Source: VRUE01 sp963728835 (GTDB taxonomy: Bacteria; Actinomycetota; Thermoleophilia; Solirubrobacterales; 70-9). Taken from it: a stretch of DNA of 64,000 bases. The notes beneath the pieces are model-generated. The model searched no databases, was not told where the DNA came from, and saw only the letters and a list, made by a program, of their open reading frames with translations. Every line of letters begins with the position of its first letter. The stretch's first letter is position 1. The stretch covers positions 248,001 through 312,000 of the forward strand of contig CAVSKZ010000001.1 in the NCBI GenBank assembly GCA_963728835.1, written 5' to 3'. The position numbers and the translations under genes were made by a program. Of this stretch, positions 51,725 through 60,492 are shown one piece after another.

Positions 51725-52971
51725 GTGTTCGGCATGGGAGGGAGCGCGCGAGCATCGTCTGGCGGCCTGCGCCTCGTCCTGCTTGCCTTCTTCGCGGCAA
51801 GCCTGCTGCTGATTCCGGCTGCCCAGGCCTCCGCTGACTTCACGCTCACCATCGAGCTCGCCGGCACGGGCGAAGGCCGGCTCGAATGCGAAGTCGAAAC
51901 CGAAGAGGAAACCTTTGCCGAAGAATGCGGAGAGGGCGGAGTCGAAATTCCCGAGGGTGCCGAAGTGAGGATCTTCCCCGAAGAAGAAGTCGGCTCGGAA
52001 TTCGTCGAATTCTCCGGCGACTGCGGTCCGCTCGCCTGCGAACTGACGATGGACGACGACCACGAAGTCACCGCGGTTTTCGACCTCGAACCGGTGGAGG
52101 AATTCGCCCTCACGATCGAAACCAATGGGGGCTCAGGCACCGGCAAAGTCGAATGCCAGCTTGAAGAAGGCCCGGAACCCTGCGAATCCGAATATCCCGA
52201 AGGCACCGAAGTCCGCCTTGTTCCCACCCCCGATCCCGGTTCGGAATTCATCGAATTCTCCGGCGATTGCGAAGGACCGGGGATATGCGAACTGACGATG
52301 GAAGAAGAAGACAAAGCCGTCACCGCCACCTTCGACCTCGTCGGCCCCAGGCTCACGATCCAAACGGCTGGCTCCGGCTCGGGCACGTCAAATGCAAAGC
52401 CGACGGAGGCCCGCTCGAAGCCTGCGCCCCCGCATATCCGGAACTGACCGAACTGGAGCTGGTCGCATCGGCAAACCCGGGCTCTCAGTTCGCAGGCTGG
52501 TCTGCGCCCTGCGCCGGGAACCCTTGCGAATTGCCGCCGCTGGAAGAAGACATCGAAGTCACCGCGACCTTCAACCTCGAACCGACTTCAGGCGGAGGTG
52601 GATCTGACGGTGGCTCGACGACGCCCACGCCGGCCCCGACGCCAAAGCCGCTGTCTCCCGGCAAGCTGAGCGTCTCCGGGGCCGCGCTCTACCAAGGCGG
52701 CAAGGCGGTGCTGAAGCTCGCCTGCAAAGGGCAGGGCCCCTGCAAGGGCAGCCTGAAGCTGGTCGCAAAGCTCAAGGTGAAGGGAAAGCTCAAGAACGTC
52801 GAGATCGGCAAGACCTCCTACGGTCTCGCCGCCGGAGCCTCGAAGACACTCAAGGTCAAGCTCGCCGGCGCCGCCAAGAAGGTGCTCGGCAGGGCCAAGA
52901 GCGTGAAGGCGACGGTCAGCGGCACCGGCGTCGTCAAGTCCACGGTGACGATCAAGCCGACGGCACGGTAG
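51725..52971 (+). pseudogene. Secreted protein with three InlB-like repeats, one frameshift
   Basis: About 415 residues when joined. Signal peptide (LVLLAFFAASLLLIPAAQAS), then three repeats of about 75 residues, each with paired Cys and similar turns: FVEFSGDCGPLACELTMDDD, FIEFSGDCEGPGICELTM and FAGWSAPCAGNPCELPP, as in Divergent InlB B-repeat (Listeria-Bacteroides) domains. A Thr/Pro linker and a basic C-terminal beta module follow. The frame shifts at about 52383 (GSGSG to HVKCKADGG). The first two repeats use GAA for Glu far more than neighbouring genes, which prefer GAG. GTG 51725 start. Confidence 0.7.
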
Positions 52972-53038
52972 GCGCGCCCGGCGCCCTCGGCGCTCGAGCA
53001 CCGCGCCGTCCTGTCCCGCGTTTCGGCAGAATCGCCGC

Positions 53039-54034
53039 ATGCTGACCGTCGCAGTGACCGGCCCGACCGGGGAGATCGGGCGCCCTCTCATCGCCGCCCT
53101 CGAGCGGGCGCCGGAGGTCGACCGCGTGATCGGGATGGCGCGGCGGCCCTTCGACCTCGCCGGTCACGGCTGGGAGAAGACCGAGTACCGGCGCGGTGAC
53201 GTGCTCGACCGGGAGGCGGTGGGGGACCTGGTCGAGGGGGTCGACGTCGTCGTCCACCTCGCCTTCGCGATCATGGCCGGGGACCGCGACAGCCGCGAGG
53301 TCAACCTGACCGGCTCGCGCAACGTCTTCGAGGCTGCCGTGGCCGCCGGCGCCAAGCGCCTCGTCTACACCTCCTCGGTCGCGGCCTACGGCTTCCGCCG
53401 CGGCATGCCCGAGCTGCTCAGCGAGGACGACCCCGTCAAGGGCACCTCGCGCCACCCCTACTCAGCCCACAAGGCCGAGGTCGAGGCGGTGCTGGCCGAG
53501 GCGCTGGAGGGGTCGCCCACGGACGCCTACGTGTTCCGGCCCTGCATAGTCGCCGGGCCGGAAGCGACGCTGCTGCTGGACATGATCCCCCTGCTGGCGA
53601 TCGGGCAGCGGATCCCCGGCCCCCTGCGCTGGGCTCTCGGCAGGGTCCCCGAGCTGCGGCCGGTGCTGCCCGACCCCGGCGTGCCGTTCCAGCTCGTCCA
53701 TCACGACGACGTCGCGGCTGCCCTCTGCGCCGCGGTGATCGGCCATGGGCAGCCGGGCGTCTACAACCTCGCCGGGCCGGGGGAGATGACGATCACCGAC
53801 CTGGCGCATGCGCTCGGCTGGCATGCGGTGCCGGCGCCGCACCTTGCCGTCGGCGTCGCCGCCGAGGCCGTGTCCCTGATGCCCTTCCTGCCCGACGAGG
53901 CGGCCTGGATCGAGGCGGTCCGCCGGCCCGTGCTGATGGACACTGCACGTGCCCGCCGCAGGCTGCACTGGATGCCGCACCACGACGCGCGCGAGACGCT
54001 GAAGCAGACGATCGCCGCCGTCCGCTCCCGCTAG
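53039..54034 (+). CDS. NAD-dependent epimerase/dehydratase (extended SDR)
   Basis: 331 residues. N-terminal Rossmann motif VTGPTGEIGRPL (a GxxGxxG variant), GDVLDREAVGDLVEGVDVVV, and the catalytic pair in VYTSSVAAYG and HPYSAHKAEVE (YxxxK). Substrate probably a nucleotide sugar or related compound. C-terminal region contains VPFQLVHHDDVAAALCAAV as in extended SDR epimerases. Stand-alone gene, convergent with the COG4315 protein, 19 bases between stops. Confidence 0.88.
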   Translation: MLTVAVTGPTGEIGRPLIAALERAPEVDRVIGMARRPFDLAGHGWEKTEYRRGDVLDREAVGDLVEGVDVVVHLAFAIMAGDRDSREVNLTGSRNVFEAAVAAGAKRLVYTSSVAAYGFRRGMPELLSEDDPVKGTSRHPYSAHKAEVEAVLAEALEGSPTDAYVFRPCIVAGPEATLLLDMIPLLAIGQRIPGPLRWALGRVPELRPVLPDPGVPFQLVHHDDVAAALCAAVIGHGQPGVYNLAGPGEMTITDLAHALGWHAVPAPHLAVGVAAEAVSLMPFLPDEAAWIEAVRRPVLMDTARARRRLHWMPHHDARETLKQTIAAVRSR

Positions 54035-54053
54035 CTCGCTTCGGCGCCGGGGC

Positions 54054-54506
54054 CTAGGGCGCGGCGGCGTGCCAGGTGCCGACGTCTTTGAAGCCCTCGC
54101 CGTTCACGTCGCCCGGCCTTTCGTCGCCGTCGAACGTGTAGAGCGGCCGGCCGCGGAAGGTCACCTGGCGCCGTCCGTTGTCGGGCCGCTTGATCGCCCC
54201 GAGCTTCACCGGGCCGGTCGGCTTGACTCCGGGCGCGACGTAGAGCGGGCGCCAGGCGGCCAGGCAGCCGCGCTTGCAGATGAAGGTGCCGCCGGTCTCG
54301 GCGCTGAGGGTGTAGAGCGTGCGGCCCGACAGGGTGGTGAGGATCGTCTTGCCGAGCGTCGCGTTCTGCGCCTGCTTGGCGACTCGCTTGCTGGACGCGG
54401 CGCCCTGGGCGGGCATGGCGATGGCCAAGATCGCGATCGCCGCGATCGCCAGCGTCGCGACGCGAGTCCCCGGGGGAGAGAAGCGGGTTGTCGGCTGCTG
54501 CGGCAT
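54054..54506 (-). CDS. Secreted repeat protein, COG4315 family
   Basis: 150 residues with a signal peptide (LAIAAIAILAIAMPAQGAAS). Contains the lipoprotein_15/COG4315 repeat pattern: TLSGRTLYTLSAETGGTFIC with CLAAWRPL, then RQVTFRGRPLYTFDGDERPG and GTWHAAAP at the end. Each repeat has the LYxF/L-D-x-x-G turn and a W. Common in actinobacteria; function unknown, possibly heme or redox related. Divergent from the TadG-VanY-SLT fusion. Confidence 0.85.
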   Translation of the reverse strand: MPQQPTTRFSPPGTRVATLAIAAIAILAIAMPAQGAASSKRVAKQAQNATLGKTILTTLSGRTLYTLSAETGGTFICKRGCLAAWRPLYVAPGVKPTGPVKLGAIKRPDNGRRQVTFRGRPLYTFDGDERPGDVNGEGFKDVGTWHAAAP

Positions 54507-54586
54507 CGGTCCTCCGTCACGTTACCGGCTCGGTTCCGGTGGATCCTGCGCACCACGCGTGCGCCGGGCTGCGGCAGGGTCGGCCC

Positions 54587-55939
54587 ATGGGCTCGACGAA
54601 CGGGGACGGGCAGGCTCTGCCGCTGGCACTGGGCGGCTCGCTGGCCCTGATCGCGGCTGCCCTGGCATTGGTGGCGATCGCGGGAGCGGTGACGGGCAAG
54701 GGGCGGGCGCAGCGGGCGGCGGACCTGGCGGCGATCTCGGCCGCGCGGTCGATGCGCGACGACCTCCCGCGGCGGCTCTCGCCGCCGCGCCTGCCCGATG
54801 GCCGGCCCGATCCCTCGCACCTGTCCAAGGCCGTGTACCTGGCGCGCGCCCGGGCGGCCGCGCTGGCGGCGGGCAGGGCGAACGGAGTGGACACGGCTCA
54901 CCTGCGGGTCTCGTTTCCGGACGGCGACTCCTTCGCGCCGGTTCGGGCGCGGGCTCTCGTCCTCGCCGAGGTCGACGTGGAGGGCCGCCCGGTGCGCACC
55001 GAGGCGTCCGCGGTGGCCGAAGCCGGCGCGCCGTCCTCGGGTTCGGGCGGAGCGCCGACAATGGCGAGCGGCGGCGGCTACAGCGGTCCCCTCGTCGTCA
55101 GGCAGGGGGAGGGGATGAGGCCCGACGTCGCCGCGGCCTTCGACCGTATGGCCGCCGCCGCGGCGGGCGCCGGCATCGCGCTGGTCGTCAATTCCGGCTT
55201 TCGCTCCGACGCCGAGCAGGCGGCGCTCTTCGCCGCCCACCCGGACCCGCGCTGGGTCGCGCCGCCGGGACAGTCGCTGCACCGCTGCGCCACCGAGCTC
55301 GACCTTGGGCCAGAAACCGCATACGGATGGCTGGCATCCAACGCGAGCCGCTTCGGCTTCGTCCAGCGCTACTCCTGGGAGAGCTGGCACTACGGCTTCG
55401 ACGCCGGCCCGCCGCCCTGCTCGGCGGCCGGGAACGCCGTCGGGGCGACCGCTTCGCCGGCGGCGGGGCGCGGGCCCGACGGAGCGCTTGCCGGCGGCGG
55501 CGGCCTTCCCTCCTTCGTCCCACTCGAGTTCCAGGCCCCGCTCCTTCGTGCCGCCTCCCGCTGGAACGTCTCCGCGGCCTTGCTCGCGGCGCAGCTGATG
55601 GCCGAGTCGAACTTCGACCCCTACGCGGGCTCACCCGCCGGCGCCCAGGGCATCGCCCAGTTCATGCCGTCCACGGCGGCGGCCTACGGCCTGCGTGACC
55701 CCTACGACCCAGAGGAAGCGATCGACGCCCAGGCCCACCTGATGTCGGACCTGCTGCGCCAGTTCGGCTCCCCCCAGCTCGCCCTCGCCGCCTACAACGC
55801 CGGCCCCGCCCCGGTCGAGGCCTGCGATTGCATTCCCGCCTATCCCGAGACCCAGGCCTACGTGACCCGGATCCTCGCCCTCCTCGGCGGCGCGAGCGCG
55901 ATCGCGATACCGGAATTCGAAGTGAGGCTGGTGGCGTGA
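54587..55939 (+). CDS. TadG-like anchor fused to VanY peptidase and lytic transglycosylase
   Basis: 450 residues from ATG 54587. Residues 1-40 are a TadE/TadG-like leader (GQALPLALGGSLALIAAALA) serving as membrane anchor. Residues about 160-285 are a LAS (M15B, VanY) D-Ala-D-Ala carboxypeptidase with SGFRSDAEQA, His-x6-Asp in SLHRCATELDLG, and Glu-x2-His in SWESWHYGF. Residues about 310-440 are an SLT lytic transglycosylase with catalytic Glu in LMAESNFDPYAGS, GIAQFMPSTAAAYG and AYNAGP. It would cut both glycan and peptide parts of peptidoglycan, perhaps to open the wall for a pilus. Divergent from the COG4315 gene. Confidence 0.88.
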   Translation: MGSTNGDGQALPLALGGSLALIAAALALVAIAGAVTGKGRAQRAADLAAISAARSMRDDLPRRLSPPRLPDGRPDPSHLSKAVYLARARAAALAAGRANGVDTAHLRVSFPDGDSFAPVRARALVLAEVDVEGRPVRTEASAVAEAGAPSSGSGGAPTMASGGGYSGPLVVRQGEGMRPDVAAAFDRMAAAAAGAGIALVVNSGFRSDAEQAALFAAHPDPRWVAPPGQSLHRCATELDLGPETAYGWLASNASRFGFVQRYSWESWHYGFDAGPPPCSAAGNAVGATASPAAGRGPDGALAGGGGLPSFVPLEFQAPLLRAASRWNVSAALLAAQLMAESNFDPYAGSPAGAQGIAQFMPSTAAAYGLRDPYDPEEAIDAQAHLMSDLLRQFGSPQLALAAYNAGPAPVEACDCIPAYPETQAYVTRILALLGGASAIAIPEFEVRLVA

Positions 55940-55961
55940 GGGTTCAGGAGCGCACGTTTCA

Positions 55962-55975
55962 ACACCCTAAGGTGT
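55962..55975. promoter_or_regulatory. Probable operator of the vapBC pair
   Basis: ACACC-CTAA-GGTGT is a small inverted repeat ending 12 bases before the vapB ATG at 55987; GGTGT recurs at 55981. Such sites typically bind the antitoxin-toxin complex. Confidence 0.5.
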
Positions 55976-55986
55976 ATCTTGGTGTA

Positions 55987-56199
55987 ATGGGTCGCACGAA
56001 CATCGAGATCGACGATCAGCTGATCGACCGCGCCATGCGTCTCTACCGCCTGCGCAGCAAGCGCGAGGCCGTCGACCTCGCCCTGCGCAAGCTGGTGGGG
56101 GAGCCGATGAGCCGTGAGGAGATGCTTGCCAGCGAGGGCACCGGCTGGGGTGGCGACCTTGCCGCGATTCGCGCCCCCGAAGAGATTCCCGAGCTGTGA
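55987..56199 (+). CDS. vapB: VapB-type antitoxin
   Basis: 70 residues from ATG 55987. The ribbon-helix-helix N-terminus is typical of type II VapB antitoxins: RTNIEIDDQLIDRAMRLYRL with the following SKREAVDLALRKLVG. The acidic C-terminal tail (DLAAIRAPEEIPEL) would occupy the toxin active site. GTGA overlap with vapC. Confidence 0.9.
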   Translation: MGRTNIEIDDQLIDRAMRLYRLRSKREAVDLALRKLVGEPMSREEMLASEGTGWGGDLAAIRAPEEIPEL

Positions 56200-56594
56200 T
56201 CCTCGTCGATAGCTCTGCCTGGGTCGAGTTCCTCCGTGCCACCGGCAGCGGGTCTCACCTGCGGCTTCGCTCGGCGCTGCAGGGGGGTGAGGCGCTGGCC
56301 TGTACCGACCCGATCCTGATGGAGATCCTCGCCGGCGCTCGTGACGGCGCCGATCGAGACCGCCTGCGCCGTCTGCTGCTGGGGCTCGAGTTCCTTGCGG
56401 TCGACGGGCCTGCCGATTACGAGAGTGCCGCCGAGCTGTACCGGCTCTGTCGCAGCGGGGGCGAGACTCCGCGCAAGCTGATCGACTGCCTGATCGCGGT
56501 TGTCGCGATTCGCAATGACGCCGAGTTGCTATGCGAAGACGCCGACTTCGAGGCGATCGCGCGGCATGCGCCGCTGCGGCTCGTCGGCGTCTAG
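56196..56594 (+). CDS. vapC: VapC PIN-domain toxin
   Basis: 132 residues from GTG 56196. PIN ribonuclease with acidic residues in ILVDSSAWVEFLR, CTDPILMEILAGARD, RKLIDCLIAVVAIRNDAELL and LCEDADFEAIARHAPLRLV. All expected catalytic positions are present. Cognate antitoxin immediately upstream. Distinct in sequence from the other PIN toxin at 51.3 kb. Confidence 0.92.
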   Translation: MILVDSSAWVEFLRATGSGSHLRLRSALQGGEALACTDPILMEILAGARDGADRDRLRRLLLGLEFLAVDGPADYESAAELYRLCRSGGETPRKLIDCLIAVVAIRNDAELLCEDADFEAIARHAPLRLVGV

Positions 56595-56603
56595 GTCATC
56601 GGT

Positions 56604-56628
56604 TAGATGGTCGTGGATCAACCATCTA
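56604..56628. repeat. Inverted repeat between vapC and the MaoC gene
   Basis: TAGATGGT (56604-56611) and ACCATCTA (56621-56628), eight perfect pairs with a nine-base spacer, 14 bases before the MaoC ATG. Could terminate vapBC or be a repressor site for the MaoC gene. Confidence 0.45.
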
Positions 56629-56641
56629 GACTCACGACCCG

Positions 56642-57115
56642 ATGGCGAGCGTCGAGGTGCAGGGGATAGAGGGCATGGAGTCCCTGATCGGGCAGGAGAT
56701 CGGCCCGAGCGAGTGGCGCACCGTCACCCAGGAGGACATCGACGCCTTCGCCGCCCTCTCCGGCGACGACCAGTGGATCCACGTCGACGTCGAGCGCGCC
56801 AAGGCCGAGAGCCCCTTCGGCACGACGATCGCCCACGGCAACCTGACGCTCTCCCTGGTCGACGGCTTCCGCCAGCAGCTGATCTCCTCGACTGGCTTCG
56901 TCCTCGGCGTCAACTACGGCTGGAACAAGATCCGCTTCCCAGCCCCCGTGCCCGTCGACTCCAAGGTCCGCGCCAAAGCCGAGATCGTCTCGATCGACGA
57001 CAAGGGCGGCGGCTGGTACGAGGCAGTGACCCGCTTCACCCTCGAGGTCGACGGCAACGAGAAGCCGTGCTTCGTGGGGGACAGCGTCACCCGTGTGATG
57101 GCGCCTACGGGCTGA
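56642..57115 (+). CDS. MaoC-like (R)-specific enoyl-CoA hydratase
   Basis: 157 residues, hot-dog fold. Hydratase-2 motif visible: VTQEDIDAFAALSGDDQWIH with the catalytic Asp/His pair, followed by SPFGTTIAHGNLTLSLVDGF. Length and layout match the NodN/MaoC dehydratase group acting on 2-enoyl-CoA. Convergent with the cupredoxin gene; a perfect hairpin separates them. Confidence 0.9.
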   Translation: MASVEVQGIEGMESLIGQEIGPSEWRTVTQEDIDAFAALSGDDQWIHVDVERAKAESPFGTTIAHGNLTLSLVDGFRQQLISSTGFVLGVNYGWNKIRFPAPVPVDSKVRAKAEIVSIDDKGGGWYEAVTRFTLEVDGNEKPCFVGDSVTRVMAPTG

Positions 57116-57120
57116 GTTCA

Positions 57121-57160
57121 TTGAAGGATTGTGGGTGCTAGAGCACCCACAATCCTTCAA
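57121..57160. terminator. Perfect 19-bp hairpin between convergent genes
   Basis: Bases 57121-57139 and 57142-57160 are exact reverse complements around a two-base centre (AG). It sits five bases after the MaoC stop and four bases before the cupredoxin stop, so it can serve both strands. Tail bases are not U-rich. Confidence 0.8.
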
Positions 57161-57164
57161 GGCG

Positions 57165-57626
57165 TCATTCGACCGTCAGCGTGCCTTCCATGCCCGCTTC
57201 GCGGTGGCCGGGGACCGAGCAGTAGAAGGTGTAGGTGCCGGGTTTGAGGTTGACCGTGGTCGAGTCGGTGGCGTCGGCGATCAGTTCGGTGGCGCCCACC
57301 TCTTTGCCGCTGGAGTCTTCGATCGCGACGTCGTGGGTGAGCGACTGCGGGTTGTCGAAGTCGATCGTCACCTGGCCGGCTTTGGTCGTGGCCTCGGTGG
57401 TCGTGTAGGCGAGGCCGCCGTCGGGGTCCGCCTCGAAGCTCAGGGTCGAACCGCCGCCACCGCCCGTTTCATTGCCGCCGCCAGCGTTTTTCTGTTCCCC
57501 GCCGGTTTCGGCTTCCTGGGTGGTTTCGCCGCCGCCGGTTGCGGTCGTGTCGGAGTCGTCGCTGCCGCAGGCGACGAGGGCGAACGCTGCGAGGGCGAGT
57601 GCTAGAAGTGTCGCGACCTTCTTCAT
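57165..57626 (-). CDS. Cupredoxin-domain lipoprotein (plastocyanin-like)
   Basis: 153 residues. Lipobox LVAC with Cys20. A Gly/Thr/Glu-rich linker leads to a cupredoxin fold with type 1 copper ligands: His in QSLTHDVAIED, Cys in TFYCSVPGHREAGM with the second His and the Met. Electron carrier or copper-binding protein on the outer face of the membrane. No oxidase partner is nearby. Confidence 0.88.
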   Translation of the reverse strand: MKKVATLLALALAAFALVACGSDDSDTTATGGGETTQEAETGGEQKNAGGGNETGGGGGSTLSFEADPDGGLAYTTTEATTKAGQVTIDFDNPQSLTHDVAIEDSSGKEVGATELIADATDSTTVNLKPGTYTFYCSVPGHREAGMEGTLTVE

Positions 57627-57699
57627 GGCCGGGGATCCTTTCCGTCGGGGGACGAACGCTCAGTGAGACTGTAGCTGGGGCGGGGCGTGCTTCCGCCGC

Positions 57700-58527
57700 T
57701 CAGCGGCCCTTGAACTCCGGGGTCCCGCCGCTGAAGAAGGCCTCGACGCCGTTGCGCAGGTCCTCGGTCGCCATGCTGTCGGCGATTCCGTGGCGCTCCA
57801 GCTGCAGGTGCTCGGTGAGGCTGTTCTCGATGCTCTGGCCAGCGAGGATTTTCGCCATCCGCACGTAGTGGGGCGCCTTCGCCGCCAGCTTCTCGGCCTT
57901 CGCCCGCGCCCGGTCCATCAGCTCCTCGGGGGCGACGACCTCGGAGACGATCTTCTCGGCCAGCGCGTCCTGGGCGCTCATGTTGGGGTCGTTGAGGAGG
58001 ATTTCCAGCGCCCGGCTCGGCCCGACGACGCGCGGCAGGAAGTAGGTCATGCCGCCGTCGGGGGAGGCGCCGATGCGGCCGTAGGCGCAGGCGAAGAAGG
58101 CGTTCTCCGAGGAGATCCGGATGTCGCAGGCGAGTGCAAAGGAGAAGCCGGCGCCGGCCGCCGGGCCGTTGACGGCGCAAATCACCGGGTAGGGGATGCG
58201 GCGGAAGTCGACGATCGCCGTGTGCAGCGCCTCGGCGCCGCGGCGCACCTGTGAGGGCAGGTCGATCTCCTCGGAGGAGACGCCCTCTTTGAACCAGTTG
58301 ACGTCGCCGCCCGAGCAGAACGCTTTGCCGGCGCCGGTGACGATCAGCGCCCGCAGTGGCGCCTGATCGGCGAGCCAGGCGAAGGCGACCGTCATCTCGC
58401 CGATCATCTCCGGGCTCATCGCGTTGAAGGCGTCAGGCCGGTCCAGGGTGAGCGTGCCTATGTTGGCCCCGTCGATCTCGATCCGCAGCGTGTTCAGCTC
58501 GGGTGGGCTCAGCGTCTCCGTGGTCAT
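57700..58527 (-). CDS. Enoyl-CoA hydratase/isomerase (crotonase) family protein
   Basis: 275 residues from ATG 58527. The minus-strand frame is open much further upstream across uvrC, but only this part is protein-like. Crotonase landmarks: IGTLTLDRPDAFNAMSPEMI, the oxyanion-hole segments ALIVTGAGKAFCSGGDVNWF and AVNGPAAGAGFSFALACDIR, and GRIGASPDGGMTYFLPRVVG with an Asp in the second acid-base position. The exact CoA substrate is unclear. Divergent from uvrC. Confidence 0.9.
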   Translation of the reverse strand: MTTETLSPPELNTLRIEIDGANIGTLTLDRPDAFNAMSPEMIGEMTVAFAWLADQAPLRALIVTGAGKAFCSGGDVNWFKEGVSSEEIDLPSQVRRGAEALHTAIVDFRRIPYPVICAVNGPAAGAGFSFALACDIRISSENAFFACAYGRIGASPDGGMTYFLPRVVGPSRALEILLNDPNMSAQDALAEKIVSEVVAPEELMDRARAKAEKLAAKAPHYVRMAKILAGQSIENSLTEHLQLERHGIADSMATEDLRNGVEAFFSGGTPEFKGR

Positions 58528-58599
58528 CTCGCTCTCCCTCTGGGCGTGAAGTTTGTCTCGTGGCTCTGGCCGGCTGGCCAGGAGCCTACCCTTTGGCCT

Positions 58600-60492
58600 G
58601 TGAAGGAAGCCGATGACAGGACCGAGGCCACGCGGGCCGAGCGGGTCGCGCAGCAGCGTCGCGAGCTGCCCGACTCGCCGGGCGTCTACCTCTTCCACGA
58701 CGGCGAGGGCGAGATCCTCTACGTCGGCAAGGCGCGCTCGATCCGCAAGCGGGTCGCCTCGCACTTCTCGGGAGGGGAGACCCGGCTCACCTCGCGAGTC
58801 GACCGGATCGAGTGCCTCGTCACCTCGACCGAGGCCGAGGCTCTGCTCGCCGAGCAGAGCTTCATCAAGCGCCACCGGCCGCGCTTCAACATCCGCCTGC
58901 GCGACGACAAGTCCTATCCCTACGTCTGCGTCAGCCTCGACGAGGACTACCCGCGCGTCTACTTCACCCGCGAGAAGCACCGGCCGGGTCGCGCCTATTT
59001 CGGCCCCTTCTCCAGCGCCAAGCGCGTGCGCGAGACCCTCGACCTGCTCGGCAAGCTGTTCCAGTTCCGCACCTGCGAGGGAGCCGAGCCCGGCCGCCGC
59101 TCCGGCAGCCCCTGCCTCGACTACTACATCAAGCGCTGCGGGGCGCCCTGCGTGGGCTACGTCAGCCAGGACGAGTACCGCCGCAACATCGACGCGATCG
59201 TCGACTTCCTCTCCGGGCGCTACCGCCAGGTCGAGGCGGACGAGCAGGCGAAGATGGACGCGGCGGCGGCCAGGCGCGAGTTCGAGCGGGCCGCCCTGCA
59301 CCGCGACCGGCTGAAGGCGATCCAGTCGCTGTTCGAGCGCCAGCGCGTCGCCGGCGGCTCGGTCGGGACGGCCGACCTGATCGGGGTCGCGGCCGAGGGG
59401 GCCGACGCCAACGCCCAGGTCTTCCAGGTCCGCGACGGCATCCTCGCCGAGCGCCAGAGCTTCTACCTCGACAACCAGGCCGAGCGCGAGCTGGCCGAGG
59501 TGGCGGAGGAGTTCGTCGGCCAGTACTACTCGGCCTCGCCGGCGGTGCCGCGGACGATCGTCGTCGGCCCCTACCTGCGCGACCGGGTCGAGCTGCTGGA
59601 GGCGGCGCTGAGCGAGCGGCGCGGCGGCACGGTCGAGGTGCGGGTCGCCGAGCGCGGCGACAAGCGGCGCCTGCGCGAGCTGGCCGAGCGCAACGCCCGC
59701 CTCGCCCTCGACCAGGACCGGCTGCGCCGCGAGCACCGCCGGCAGCGCCGGGTCGAGTCGCTGGCCAGCCTGCGCGAGGCGCTCGGCATGCAGGAGCTGC
59801 CGGTGCGGATCGAGGGCTTCGACATCTCCAACCTCGGCGGCGAGCACACCGTCGCCTCGATGGTCGTGTTCGAGGGAGGTGCGACGAAGAAGGCCGACTA
59901 CCGGCGGTTCCGGGTGCGGGGGGACGGGGACGGCGGCCGCTCCGGCCCCGACGACTTCGCCTCGATGGAGGAGGTGCTCCGCCGGCGGATGAACCGCTAC
60001 CTCGAGCAGGTCGACCTCTCGCCGCACGACGCCAAGCGCGACGAGAGCTTCGCCTCGCTGCCCTCGCTGGTCGTGATCGACGGCGGCAAGGGGCAGCTCT
60101 CGGCCGGGATGCGGGTGCTGCGCCCGTTCGTCGAGCGCGGCGTCACCGTGATCGGGCTCGCCAAGCGGCTCGAGGAGGTCTACGTGCCCGGCCGGGCGGC
60201 GCCGATCGACCTGCCGGCCGCCTCGGAGGCCTCGAAGCTGCTGCAGCGGGTGCGCGACGAGGCGCACCGCTTCGCGATCGACCACCATCGCGGCCGCCGC
60301 GACCGGGCGATGACCGGCTCGGTGCTCGACGAGCTGAAGGGGGTGGGCCCGGTGCGCAAGCGGGCGCTGCTTCAGCATTTCGGCTCTCCAGAGCGGTTCG
60401 TCGCGGCCACCCGCGAGGAGCTCGAAACGGTGCCCGGCGTGCCTGGCAAGGTAGCCCGCGAGATCCACGAGCAACTGAACAGGACGGGCTGA
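58600..60492 (+). CDS. uvrC: Excinuclease ABC subunit C
   Basis: 630 residues from GTG 58600 (GTG 58546 would add 18 residues of low similarity). UvrC makes both incisions in nucleotide excision repair. Domains in order: GIY-YIG nuclease (SPGVYLFHDGEGEILYVGKA), Cys-rich segment (CLDYYIKRCGAPC), UVR motif (EQAKMDAAAARREFERAALH), RNase H-like nuclease (RIEGFDISNLGGEHTVASMV; SLVVIDGGKGQLSAG) and tandem helix-hairpin-helix (LDELKGVGPVRKRALLQHFG). Complete. First gene of uvrC-rapZ. Confidence 0.96.
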   Translation: MKEADDRTEATRAERVAQQRRELPDSPGVYLFHDGEGEILYVGKARSIRKRVASHFSGGETRLTSRVDRIECLVTSTEAEALLAEQSFIKRHRPRFNIRLRDDKSYPYVCVSLDEDYPRVYFTREKHRPGRAYFGPFSSAKRVRETLDLLGKLFQFRTCEGAEPGRRSGSPCLDYYIKRCGAPCVGYVSQDEYRRNIDAIVDFLSGRYRQVEADEQAKMDAAAARREFERAALHRDRLKAIQSLFERQRVAGGSVGTADLIGVAAEGADANAQVFQVRDGILAERQSFYLDNQAERELAEVAEEFVGQYYSASPAVPRTIVVGPYLRDRVELLEAALSERRGGTVEVRVAERGDKRRLRELAERNARLALDQDRLRREHRRQRRVESLASLREALGMQELPVRIEGFDISNLGGEHTVASMVVFEGGATKKADYRRFRVRGDGDGGRSGPDDFASMEEVLRRRMNRYLEQVDLSPHDAKRDESFASLPSLVVIDGGKGQLSAGMRVLRPFVERGVTVIGLAKRLEEVYVPGRAAPIDLPAASEASKLLQRVRDEAHRFAIDHHRGRRDRAMTGSVLDELKGVGPVRKRALLQHFGSPERFVAATREELETVPGVPGKVAREIHEQLNRTG

